DNA of 64,000 bases, from positions 1 through 64,000 of the forward strand of contig WYBE01000042.1 in the NCBI GenBank assembly GCA_011526045.1, written 5' to 3'. The notes below the pieces were generated by a model. The model did not search any database. It was given only the letters and a program-made list of their open reading frames with translations, and had not been told where the DNA came from. Below, in pieces: positions 17,278-25,336 of this stretch. The first letter of the stretch is position 1, and each line of letters begins with the position of its first letter. The position numbers and the translations under genes are program-made. The stretch is from Nevskiales bacterium (lineage in GTDB: Bacteria > Pseudomonadota > Gammaproteobacteria > Steroidobacterales > GCA-2729495).

Positions 17278-18289
17278 GGCACACGCGCCCGGCAAGCTCG
17301 TCGTCAGCGGCGAGTATGCTGTGCTCGGGGGGGCGCCCGCGATCGCCGTCGCGATGGATGCGCGCGCGCGTGCGCAGGTGCATCCGGCCGACGGGATCTG
17401 CCGGCTCAGCGTTGCCGGCGACGGTTGCTGGTCGTTCACCTGGCGCGATGGGCTGCCGCAGTGGCGCGAGCAGCCGCCGGCGGGCCAGGGGCTCATCCTC
17501 GAAGCGGTGGCGGCGACGCTCGGCGAGGCCGGCTCACCGCAGTCGGCGGCGCTGGAGATCTCGCTCGATACGCGCGCATTCCAGGTCGCGGAGGCGGGGC
17601 AGCGCGCGATCAAGCTCGGCCTTGGCTCGAGCGCGGCGCTGACGGTTGCCCTGACCGCCGCGTTGCTCGCGCACGCCGGTGGCACCGTGGACCGCGTGGA
17701 CCTGTTCGGCATCTGCGCGCGCGCGCACCGCCGCTTCCAGCATGGCGCGGGCAGCGGGCTCGACGTCGCCGCGGCCGTGCACGGCGGGGTGGTGCAGCTG
17801 GCCGGTGTCGGTGGCGCCGTGCGTCATCACCCCTGGCCGGACGGTCTCGCGTGGCTCGCGATCTGGTCGGGCGAGAGCGCGTCCACGCCGGACTTGCTCC
17901 GGCGCTATGAAGCGTTCCGGCAGGCCGAGCCCCTGCGTTTCGGGCGCCATGATGCCGGCATGCGCGCGATCGCGGCGGCGGTCGCGCGGGCCTGGGAGCG
18001 GCAGGAGCTGGCCACGTTGCTGCGCGCGCTGGCCGACTACGACGATGCCTTGCGTTCACTCGACGCCGGTGCCGGCCTCGGAATCTACACGCCGGCCCAC
18101 GAGCGTCTCGCGCGGTTCGCTGCGCTGGAGGGCGCGGTCTACAAGGTGTCCGGGGCGGGGGGTGGCGACTTCGGCATCGCGTTCGCGGACTCGCCCCTGG
18201 TCATCAGCCGGATTGCCGCCGCGCTGGCGCGCGAGCACGTCCTGACATTGCCCGGCAACGCCATCGCCGCCGGCGTCACGGTGGACTGA
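17270..18289 (+). CDS. mvaK2: Phosphomevalonate kinase (GHMP kinase)
   Basis: 339 aa. APGKLVVSGEYAVLGGAPAI (6-25), the ATP loop KLGLGSSAALTVAL (115-128), GAGSGLDVAAA (159-169) and C-terminal KVSGAGGGDFGIAF (292-305). The GEYAVL start and SGAGGGD ending are closer to phosphomevalonate than to mevalonate kinase, and the position directly after mvaD fits; mevalonate kinase is the main alternative. It phosphorylates 5-phosphomevalonate to the diphosphate used by MvaD. Translation is coupled by an 8-bp overlap. No other mevalonate gene (HMG-CoA synthase, reductase, mevalonate kinase) is in this window. Confidence 0.8.
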
Positions 18290-18366
18290 CCGCTGCCGAG
18301 GTGAACGGCGCAACGTCGCTACCGGGTGTCGGTGCGGAGCGACCGACTGCCGGCAGCAGCCTGTCA

Positions 18367-18397
18367 GCGCGGGCCGCGTGTTCGACGCGGCCCGCGC
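18367..18397. terminator. Hairpin between convergent genes (possible bidirectional terminator)
   Basis: A perfect 13-bp stem of G and C (GCGCGGGCCGCGT, 18367-18379, and its complement 18385-18397) has a 5-nt loop. It sits between the ends of the phosphomevalonate kinase gene and the opposing DUF4399 gene. Neither side has a clean T-run, so termination may need Rho or may be inefficient. Confidence 0.5.
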
Positions 18398-18409
18398 CCC
18401 CGGTCTGTA

Positions 18410-18907
18410 TCACTCGACCGTAATGGTGACCGGCTCGGACGCCACCGGCGGATCGTGCGGCACATGGTTGCCGTCGCCGAGCAGGAGTTGCAGCGTGTGC
18501 TGGCCCGGCGCCAGTTCTATCTGTGCCTCGACCTGTGCTTTTCCGAAATGGATGTGGTTCGCATCCGTCGGGATCGGCTGATCGGGCGCGGGCATGCCGG
18601 TGTCGACCAGCAGGTGATGGTGCCCGGTGCCGGGATCGTGGTTACCCGCGGGGGCCAGCGCCATGCCCTCGATCGCGAACCGGACCGTGACGGGTGATTG
18701 CACGACCGCGCCGGCAGCAGGTTCGATGATCCGCACGCTGGCACCCGTCGGCGCCGGGGTGCGCGGCATGGCCGCGGGTGCTGCGGTGCTGGGCGCGGCT
18801 GCGGGAGCTGCCGGCGCTTGAGCCGGCGGCGGTGATGGCGGTCCGCCGCAGGCTGCGAGCCCGACGAATGCGGTGGCGACGGCAGTGACACACAAGCGGT
18901 TGGTCAT
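18410..18907 (-). CDS. DUF4399 domain lipoprotein
   Basis: 165 aa with a good GGAGGATC site. The signal ends in the lipobox GLAAC at about residues 16-20, so the protein is lipid-anchored. A Pro/Ala-rich linker (21-55) leads to the DUF4399 domain: VRIIEPAAGAVV, PVTVRFAIEGM, then the histidine-rich HDPGTGHHHLLVDT and ANHIHFGKAQ, ending in HTLQLLLGDGNHVPHDPPV. The histidine cluster suggests metal binding (inference). Members are often annotated as putative ATPases without evidence. Function unknown. Confidence 0.75.
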   Translation of the reverse strand: MTNRLCVTAVATAFVGLAACGGPPSPPPAQAPAAPAAAPSTAAPAAMPRTPAPTGASVRIIEPAAGAVVQSPVTVRFAIEGMALAPAGNHDPGTGHHHLLVDTGMPAPDQPIPTDANHIHFGKAQVEAQIELAPGQHTLQLLLGDGNHVPHDPPVASEPVTITVE

Positions 18908-18984
18908 GGCGATCCTCCGATGCTGATCGCTCTTATCTTACGGTTCTTCGCGGATCTGTGGGGACGCTGCGCGGCCGCGGGATT

Positions 18985-19110
18985 CGGGTCCGGACGGCCT
19001 GCGCCGGGACGCTCGCGACGCACGTCCTGTGCTGCGCTCGCTCGGGTTCGGCTGCGGCTGCGCTCCTGCTGCGCCGGCCTCACACGCCCGTTACAGGCCG
19101 TCCGGACCCG
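18985..19110 (+). repeat. Third, diverged copy of the structured dispersed element
   Basis: The ends are a perfect 17-bp inverted repeat (18985-19001 and 19094-19110, beginning CGGGTCCGG). The interior shares words in the same order with the elements at 40729 and 61239: GCACGTCCTGTGCT, then CTCGCT-GGGTT, then GCCGGC-CACAC-GCCCG. The end sequences are unrelated to those of the other copies, yet complementary to each other. That is expected if the fold rather than the sequence is maintained. It lies just upstream of the DUF4399 gene. Confidence 0.55.
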
Positions 19111-19598
19111 CAGCTATCGTCAAACAGCGGCCGGCGAACGCCGGGCCACCCCCACTCGCACCTGCGAGGCAACGGTGCGGGCGGTTCCGGCGCTTGGCGA
19201 AGGACCTGCGTGGTCTTAACGCCCCGCCTGCTCCCTGCGCGCGCCGCACCGGCAGCGGGGTGCCGTCGCACACCGCGAACTGTGCGCTGCGTACCGGCGG
19301 TCGGACCGCGACCGCCCATAGGCTACCGGTTCCGAACCTGGCGCGGGGTTGCACGGTGGCGGCGACGAATGCAGCGATTGTCGACGGCGGCTTGCTCCGC
19401 CGGCTCACCGATCTGGTGCTTTGCAGCCGCTGTCTGCGCCACGGCCGGAAGCGCCCGGTCGCGCAGGTCATCTCGCACCGGCACCGCCCGCGCACGCTGT
19501 GCCCGCAGTGCCGGGCTGAGTTATCGCCGCCATGGAGCGCATCGCCAGGCGCCAGTCACCCGCTGTAGTGAGCCACGCAGGCCCCGGGCCGGAGTCGA
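19111..19598. other. GC-rich spacer without a supported gene
   Basis: Long open frames cross here only because stops are rare in GC-rich DNA. The end of one plus-strand frame (19400-19568) reads LCSRCLRHGRKR and LCPQCRAEL, two CxxC pairs that resemble a zinc ribbon. This may be the relic of a small protein, but there is no start signal and no recognisable N-terminal part. No terminator with a T-run was seen. Confidence 0.35.
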
Positions 19599-20990
19599 TC
19601 AGCCCGGAGTGTGAGTCGCACGCCTGGCGCTGAGGAGCCACAGCCAGGCAATCCCGCCAAGCCCGCTCAGCACCGAAGCGGTGATAACACCGATCTTCGC
19701 CATCAGGAGCTTGTCCGGCTGTTCGGCGAAGGCCAGTTCTGCGATGAAGATCGACATCGTGAAGCCGATGCCGGCCAGGAGCGACACCGCTGCGATGTGC
19801 GCAAAGCGGGTTCCCGCAGGCAACTGTCCGATGCCCATGCGCAGCGCGAGATAGCTCGCGCCGGCGACACCCACGAACTTGCCGAGCATGAGACCGGCGA
19901 TGACCCCGAGCGCCACCGGATGCGAGAGCGTGGCGGGGAAGGCGGCCAGGTCGAGCGGTATGCCGGCGTTGAAGAACGCGAATACCGGTATGACGAAGAA
20001 CGCCACCGGCAGGTGCCAGATGTGCTCCAGTCGCTGCAAGGGTGTCTGTACGGCGGCGACGCCATTGTCCAGTGCCTGCACCACGGCGCGCAGTGCATCG
20101 TTGGTCATGATGCTGGTTCCGGGCACGTGGCTTGCGTCCACCCGCTCCAGCATCTGGCGGGCATGTGCGCTGAACGCGACCGGGTCGTACTTCGGCCGCG
20201 CCGGCACGCTGAAGGCGCCGAGCACGCCGGCTAGCGTGGCATGCACGCCCGATTGCAGCATCGCGTACCAGAGCAGCACGGCGACGCAGAAGTAGGGCAC
20301 GATGCGGCGGATGCCCGCGAGATTCATCATCGCCAGCACTCCCAGCAGGCCGGCGGTCGCGGCGAGCCAGGCGGGCGCCAGCGCGTCGGTGTAGAACAGC
20401 GCAATGACCAGCACCGCGCCGAGATCATCGACGATGGCGAGCGCCACGAGGAAGGTGATCAGCCCCCGCGGAACGCGGGCGGCCAGCAGTGCCAGTGCGC
20501 CCACCGCGAATGCGATGTCGGTGGCCATCGGCACGCCCCAGCCGCGGGCCGCGCTGCCCTCCGGGTTGATGGCGAGGTAGACGAGCGCCGGCACCAGCAT
20601 GCCGCCGATCGCGGCCACGATGGGCAGCGCCGCCTGGCGCAGGTCAGCGAGTTCGCCGACCAGCAGCTCGCGCTTGAGCTCCATGCCGACGACGAAGAAG
20701 AAAAACGCCATCAGCCCGTCATTGACCCAGTGATGCAGCGATTTCTCGATGGACCACCCGCCGACCCCGAAGCTGACCGGGACGTGCAGCAGCTGTGAAT
20801 AGGCCGCGGCCAGCGGACTGTTCGCGACGATCAGGGCGATGACGGTCGTGATCATCAGCAGCAGTCCGCTGGTGGTCTGCCGGTGGATGAACTCCTCGAA
20901 CGGCGTGATGACGCGCTCGAAGGCCCGCTCCCACGGCGCGTACATGACGCCTTTCGCGGGCTGCGGTCCGGTGGTGTGACGTGCTGTCAT
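19599..20990 (-). CDS. nhaA: Na+/H+ antiporter NhaA
   Basis: 463 aa from ATG 20990, preceded by GGAGC. About twelve membrane segments. Family marks: VVGMELKRELLVGEL, GVPMATDIAFAVG, the paired aspartates in LVALAIVDDLGAVLVIALFY (proton/sodium site), and LLAGIGFTMSIFIAELAF. It exchanges sodium for protons across the inner membrane and serves pH and salt homeostasis. A roughly 60-residue loop after the middle segments (around TSIMTNDALRAVVQALDN) is longer than in E. coli NhaA, as in many longer homologues. Single gene, not obviously in an operon. Confidence 0.9.
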   Translation of the reverse strand: MTARHTTGPQPAKGVMYAPWERAFERVITPFEEFIHRQTTSGLLLMITTVIALIVANSPLAAAYSQLLHVPVSFGVGGWSIEKSLHHWVNDGLMAFFFFVVGMELKRELLVGELADLRQAALPIVAAIGGMLVPALVYLAINPEGSAARGWGVPMATDIAFAVGALALLAARVPRGLITFLVALAIVDDLGAVLVIALFYTDALAPAWLAATAGLLGVLAMMNLAGIRRIVPYFCVAVLLWYAMLQSGVHATLAGVLGAFSVPARPKYDPVAFSAHARQMLERVDASHVPGTSIMTNDALRAVVQALDNGVAAVQTPLQRLEHIWHLPVAFFVIPVFAFFNAGIPLDLAAFPATLSHPVALGVIAGLMLGKFVGVAGASYLALRMGIGQLPAGTRFAHIAAVSLLAGIGFTMSIFIAELAFAEQPDKLLMAKIGVITASVLSGLGGIAWLWLLSARRATHTPG

Positions 20991-21114
20991 CGGCTGATCG
21001 GCTCCGAACGGGGTCTGCCTCCTTCCGGGTCCGGGTAAACGCTGCCGCTCCACGAGCGCGCTGCGGTGAGCGCGCCGGTGCACCCGGGCGTTCGCCGCGC
21101 AACCGCTCCGGCTC

Positions 21115-23568
21115 TCAGGCGTCGCCGGCGGCCCGGCCGATTTCCCCGGAGTCGAAATCGTCCACGGCGACCAGTTCCATCACCAGTGCATCGTGCCGGC
21201 GCATCTGGTCGGCCTCGGAGGCGTTGATGATGCCCTGGCGTTCCGCCGAGTCGATCCGTTCGAGCGGGTGCTCCGCGTCGATCAGGCCGCTGCGGATCGC
21301 TTCACGGATCCGCTCCTCGATCGGCAGGAGTGCTTCGGCACGCTCCAGCGCCCGCTGCAGGAGGCCGAGAGGACAGTCGGCCTCGTTGGCTGCGTAGATC
21401 CCGGCGCACAGCCGCTCGCGGGTCTCGGTCGGCCGGGAGATCAGCGCGACCAGTTGCTGGCCGAGATCGTCAGGCGGAGCCGAGAACATGCGCCCGCGTG
21501 GAAAGATCAGGGCGCGCAGCGCGATCGCGACGCGACGGTCGGGCAGGTTGCGCAGAAAGCCGTGCAACTGTTCCTGCGCGTGGTAGAGGAGCGTCCGGCA
21601 GGCCCATTCCACCAGCGGCAGGTCGGCTGCGGGCTGGCCCTGGTTCTCGTAGTGCTTGAGGACCATGCTCGAGAGGTACATCGCGCTGAACACGTCGCCG
21701 AGGCGCGCCGACAGCATCTCGCGGCGCTTCAGCGAGCCGCCGAGCGTGAGCATGGCGACGTCGGCCGAGAGCGCGAAGGCGGCGCTGAAGCGGTTGATGT
21801 GCTGGTAGTAGCGCTCGGTCGGGCCGTTGTTCGGCGCGTTGCTGTAGCGCGCGTGAGTGAGCGCCAGCCAGAAGGAGCGCGCGGCGTTGCTGACCGCATA
21901 GCCAATGTGGCCGAAGAGGTGGCGGTCGAAATTGACGAGCGCGCGCTCGAACTCAGGGTCCTGGGCGGCCTCCATCTCCTTCAGCACGAACGGGTGGCAG
22001 CGGACGGCGCCCTGGCCGAAGATGATCAGGCTGCGGGTGAGGATGTTGGCGCCCTCGACCGTGATCGCCACCGGCAGGATCTGGTAGCTGCGCGCGAGGT
22101 AGTTCTTCGGCCCGAGCATGATGCCCTTGCCGCCGTGCACGTCCATCGCGTCGTTGGAAACGCGCCGCGCGAACTCGGTGCAGTGGTACTTGAGGATCGC
22201 CGACGGCACGGCAGGCTTCTCGCCGCGGCCGAGCACGGTACAGGTGACGGTAACCGCGGCGTTGATGATGTAGGTGAAGCCCGTGATCCGGGCCAGCGCT
22301 TCGCCCACGCCTTCGAACTGCGCGATCGGCAGGTTGAACTGGCGGCGGATGCGCGCATAGGCCCCGGTCGTGAAGGCGGCGGCCCGCGCGCCGCCCATTG
22401 CGTTGGCCGGCAGTACGACGCCGCGCCCCGCGGCGAGCTGATCCATCAGCATGCGCCAGCCCTGGCCGGCGCGTTCCCGCCCGCCGATGATGTAGTCGAG
22501 CGGGACGAACACGTCGCGGCCGCGCGTCGGGCCGTTCTGGAACGGGACGTTGATGGGGAAGTGCCGCCGCCCGATCTCGATGCCGGGCAGGTTCGTCGGG
22601 ATCAGCGCCGCGGTGATGCCGTAGTCGTCCTGCTCACCGAGCAGGTGCTCCGGGTCGTGGAGCTTGAAGGCGAGGCCAAGCACGGTCGCAATCGGTGCGA
22701 GCGTGATGTAGCGCTTGTCCCAGTTGAGGCGGATGCCGATCACTTCCTCGCCATTGAACGTGCCGCGACAGACGATCCCCGTATCGAGGATCGACGCGGC
22801 GTCCGAGCCGACGCGGGGGCTGGTGAGCGCGAAGCAGGGGATTTCCTCGCCGCGCGCGAGTCGCGGCAGGTAATGGTCCTTCTGCGCATCGGTGCCGTAA
22901 TGCAGGAGCAGCTCGGCGGGTCCGAGCGAGTTGGGTACGCCGATGGTTGATGCGGCGAGCCCGCTGCGACTGGCGACCTTGGCGAGCACCGCGGCCACCG
23001 CGAGCGGCGAGAACTCCAGCCCGCCGTAGCGCTTCGGGATGATCATCGCGAAGAAGCGCTTCTCGACGATGAATTCCCAGGTCTCGCGCGGCATGTCGCC
23101 GAGCTCGTGGGTCGCCTCCCAGTCGTCGAGGAGCTGGCACAGTTCGTGGGTCGGCCCATCCAGGAAGGCGCGCTCCTCGTCGGACAATCGCCCGGGCGGC
23201 AACGCGGCGAGCTTCGACCAGTCAGGCAGGCCGGTGAACAGTTCCCCGTCCCACCATACCGTGCCGGCCTCCAGCGCTTCGCGCTCGGTTGCCGACAGCT
23301 GCGGCACGAGCGTCTTGTAGAAGCGCAGCAGTGGCGCCGTGATCCGTTCCCGGCGCAACTCGCCGAAATTCAGCGTCGCGAGCGCCACCCACAGCACGGC
23401 GAGTAGCAGGATCCACAGCCAATGCGAGTCTGCGAGCAGGAAATAGGCGAGCAGCGCGATGCCGAGCGTCGCGGTGGATGTGCGCAGATCAACCCGCCGG
23501 TACGCCAGCGCAAGGGCAACGGCGCACAGGGCGAGCGTCCAGAACAGCCAGGCGAGGAAGTCGAGCAC
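21115..23568 (-). CDS. fadE: Acyl-CoA dehydrogenase FadE
   Basis: 817 aa, matching the long E. coli-type FadE (about 814) rather than the usual 380-aa enzyme. GTG start with GGAAAC upstream. Two N-terminal membrane helices (1-22 and about 34-66). The dehydrogenase core follows: FFAMIIPKRYGGLEFSPLA, CFALTSPRVGSDAASI and LITRSLIIFGQGA-like ANILTRSLIIFGQGA, then the DUF1974-type C-terminal region. It catalyses the first step of fatty acid beta-oxidation, passing electrons through ETF. No other fad gene is adjacent. Confidence 0.92.
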   Translation of the reverse strand: MLDFLAWLFWTLALCAVALALAYRRVDLRTSTATLGIALLAYFLLADSHWLWILLLAVLWVALATLNFGELRRERITAPLLRFYKTLVPQLSATEREALEAGTVWWDGELFTGLPDWSKLAALPPGRLSDEERAFLDGPTHELCQLLDDWEATHELGDMPRETWEFIVEKRFFAMIIPKRYGGLEFSPLAVAAVLAKVASRSGLAASTIGVPNSLGPAELLLHYGTDAQKDHYLPRLARGEEIPCFALTSPRVGSDAASILDTGIVCRGTFNGEEVIGIRLNWDKRYITLAPIATVLGLAFKLHDPEHLLGEQDDYGITAALIPTNLPGIEIGRRHFPINVPFQNGPTRGRDVFVPLDYIIGGRERAGQGWRMLMDQLAAGRGVVLPANAMGGARAAAFTTGAYARIRRQFNLPIAQFEGVGEALARITGFTYIINAAVTVTCTVLGRGEKPAVPSAILKYHCTEFARRVSNDAMDVHGGKGIMLGPKNYLARSYQILPVAITVEGANILTRSLIIFGQGAVRCHPFVLKEMEAAQDPEFERALVNFDRHLFGHIGYAVSNAARSFWLALTHARYSNAPNNGPTERYYQHINRFSAAFALSADVAMLTLGGSLKRREMLSARLGDVFSAMYLSSMVLKHYENQGQPAADLPLVEWACRTLLYHAQEQLHGFLRNLPDRRVAIALRALIFPRGRMFSAPPDDLGQQLVALISRPTETRERLCAGIYAANEADCPLGLLQRALERAEALLPIEERIREAIRSGLIDAEHPLERIDSAERQGIINASEADQMRRHDALVMELVAVDDFDSGEIGRAAGDA

Positions 23569-23696
23569 GGCGGTTTCCTCCAGTGGAGCAGGTGGGCCGG
23601 ACGCGGGTCAATATAGCGGAATCCGGCGCAGGCTCCGCACCCGCGGCCGGCCGCGGGCTGCCGCGGGCCGCGCAATCAACGGCGGGAGGCGGGCGT

Positions 23697-24680
23697 TCAG
23701 CGCGGCAGCAGGTCGGCGATGGCGGCGCGTTCCTCGCGCAGTTCCTTGTCCGTCGCGTCCATCCGTGCACGGCTGAAATCGGAGATCGGCAGGCCTTGCA
23801 CGATCTCGTACTTGCCCTTCGAGCAGCGACAGGGAAAGGAGTAGATGATGCCTTCGCGGATGCCGTAACTGCCGTCGGCCGGCACTGCCATGCTGACCCA
23901 GTCGTCACCCGGGGTGCCGAGCGCCCAGTCGCGAATGTGGTCGATGGCCGCGGACGCCGCGGAGGCCGCGCTCGACAGGCCGCGCGCCTTGATGATGGCG
24001 GCGCCGCGCTGCTGCACGGTCGGAATGAAGTCCTTCTCGATCCACTCCTGGCTCACCAGGTCCTTCGCGGCGCGCTCATTGACCACGGCCTGGCTGATGT
24101 CGGGGTACTGGGTGGCGGAGTGATTGCCCCAGATCGTCATGTTGCTGATCTGCGTGACATGCGCGCCCGTCTTCGCGGCGAGTTGCGCCAGCGCCCGGTT
24201 GTGATCGAGCCGGGTCATGGCGGTGAAGTTCGCCGGATTCAGGTCCGGCGCGTTGCGCTGGGCAATCAGCGCGTTGGTGTTGGCGGGATTGCCGACGACC
24301 ATGACGCGAACCTGGCGGCTGGCGTGGTCGTTGAGCGCCCGTCCCTGCACCGAGAAGATCTTCGCGTTTTCCTTCAGCAGGTCGCCGCGCTCCATGCCCG
24401 GACCGCGGGGTTTTGCGCCCACCAGCAGGGCGTAGTCCGCGTCGCGAAACGCCTCCTGCGCCTGGTCGGTGGCCACCACGGCCTGCAGCGCCGGGAAGGC
24501 GCAGTCTTCGAGTTCCATCACGACGCCCTTCAGGGCGTTGAGCGCCGGCGGAATTTCGAGCAACTGCAGAATAACCGGCTGATTGGAACCGAGCAGTTGC
24601 CCGGATGCGATCCGGAACGCGAGCTGGTAACCGATCTGGCCCGCGGCACCCGTAATGACGACTCTGGCGGCTTGGGTCAT
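23697..24680 (-). CDS. mdh: Malate dehydrogenase
   Basis: 327 aa, the length of the Burkholderia/Xanthomonas-type enzyme rather than the 312-aa E. coli one. NAD loop [17 protein letters not shown] (12-28), substrate Arg in [31 protein letters not shown], and the active-site segment [12 protein letters not shown] with the catalytic His. It interconverts malate and oxaloacetate in the TCA cycle. Single gene with ATG 24680 and an upstream GAAGGG site. Confidence 0.93.
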   Translation of the reverse strand: MTQAARVVITGAAGQIGYQLAFRIASGQLLGSNQPVILQLLEIPPALNALKGVVMELEDCAFPALQAVVATDQAQEAFRDADYALLVGAKPRGPGMERGDLLKENAKIFSVQGRALNDHASRQVRVMVVGNPANTNALIAQRNAPDLNPANFTAMTRLDHNRALAQLAAKTGAHVTQISNMTIWGNHSATQYPDISQAVVNERAAKDLVSQEWIEKDFIPTVQQRGAAIIKARGLSSAASAASAAIDHIRDWALGTPGDDWVSMAVPADGSYGIREGIIYSFPCRCSKGKYEIVQGLPISDFSRARMDATDKELREERAAIADLLPR

Positions 24681-24841
24681 GGGAAGCCCTTCTCCTGAAT
24701 TCCGTGCTTGCGCAGGCGGCCCCGGGCCGCCAATGCGGCCGCGATTCTAACAGGTTGATGCAAACCTGCTGGCATCGGCCGGCGGCCGGGGCAGGTGCGG
24801 TTTCCGGCGGACGCCTCCGGCAGGTCGCGGCTTGTGCGCGC

Positions 24842-25183
24842 CTACTTGCCGCGTTGCTTGAAGATCTGGACCTGCTCGTTGTAGCGGGCGGCAACCGCAT
24901 TGAGCGCGTCGACCGCGGCGTTGTGTTTCGCCGTGTGTACGCCCTTCTGCTCCTCCGTCACCGTGTCGCCGAGGTCTTTCTCCTCGCCATCGAGGCAGGC
25001 GAGATACTCTTCGACCTTCGCCATGTATTCCTTGACGGCCTGGTTGGCCGCTTTCATCTCGGCCTCGGTGGCGGTGCCGCCGTCGGGCACGCTGACCTCC
25101 GCGGGGTAGTTGCACGCGGCATTTGCGGACTGCAGTGCGCCGGCTGCCAGGATCACGAGGATCGAGCGGATACGTGTCGTCAT
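24842..25183 (-). CDS. Small exported hypothetical protein
   Basis: 113 aa from ATG 25183; the longer frame adds an unlikely leader. The signal peptide is MTTRIRSILVILAAGALQSANA, cleaved before ACNYPAEV. The mature part is acidic and helical (EMKAANQAVKEYMAKVEEYL, then VTEEQKGVHTAKHNAAVDAL) with one Cys pair (Cys near the new N terminus and Cys in YLACLDGEE), perhaps a disulfide. Probably periplasmic. No family recognised. Confidence 0.6.
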   Translation of the reverse strand: MTTRIRSILVILAAGALQSANAACNYPAEVSVPDGGTATEAEMKAANQAVKEYMAKVEEYLACLDGEEKDLGDTVTEEQKGVHTAKHNAAVDALNAVAARYNEQVQIFKQRGK

Positions 25184-25336
25184 TGTGTGCGGTGCCTTCT
25201 GTGGTGCCCTGTGGGCCGGATTATGCCGCAGTCCATGGCCCGTGGTCATCGGTGCCGGTCAAGCCACGGCGCAGGGCCCGGCCGGGCAGCGTGTCCCGGG
25301 GATGAGCCACGGGCGGCCCGGCCGCGCGGGGGCGCC

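Noticed and set aside
18958..19614. 218-codon ORF in the spacer between the DUF4399 and nhaA genes
   Set aside because: Arg/Ala/Pro-rich shadow frame crossing a palindromic element; no motif, no ribosome-binding site.
21193..22950. 585-codon open frame on the plus strand
   Set aside because: Antisense to fadE; shadow of high GC content.
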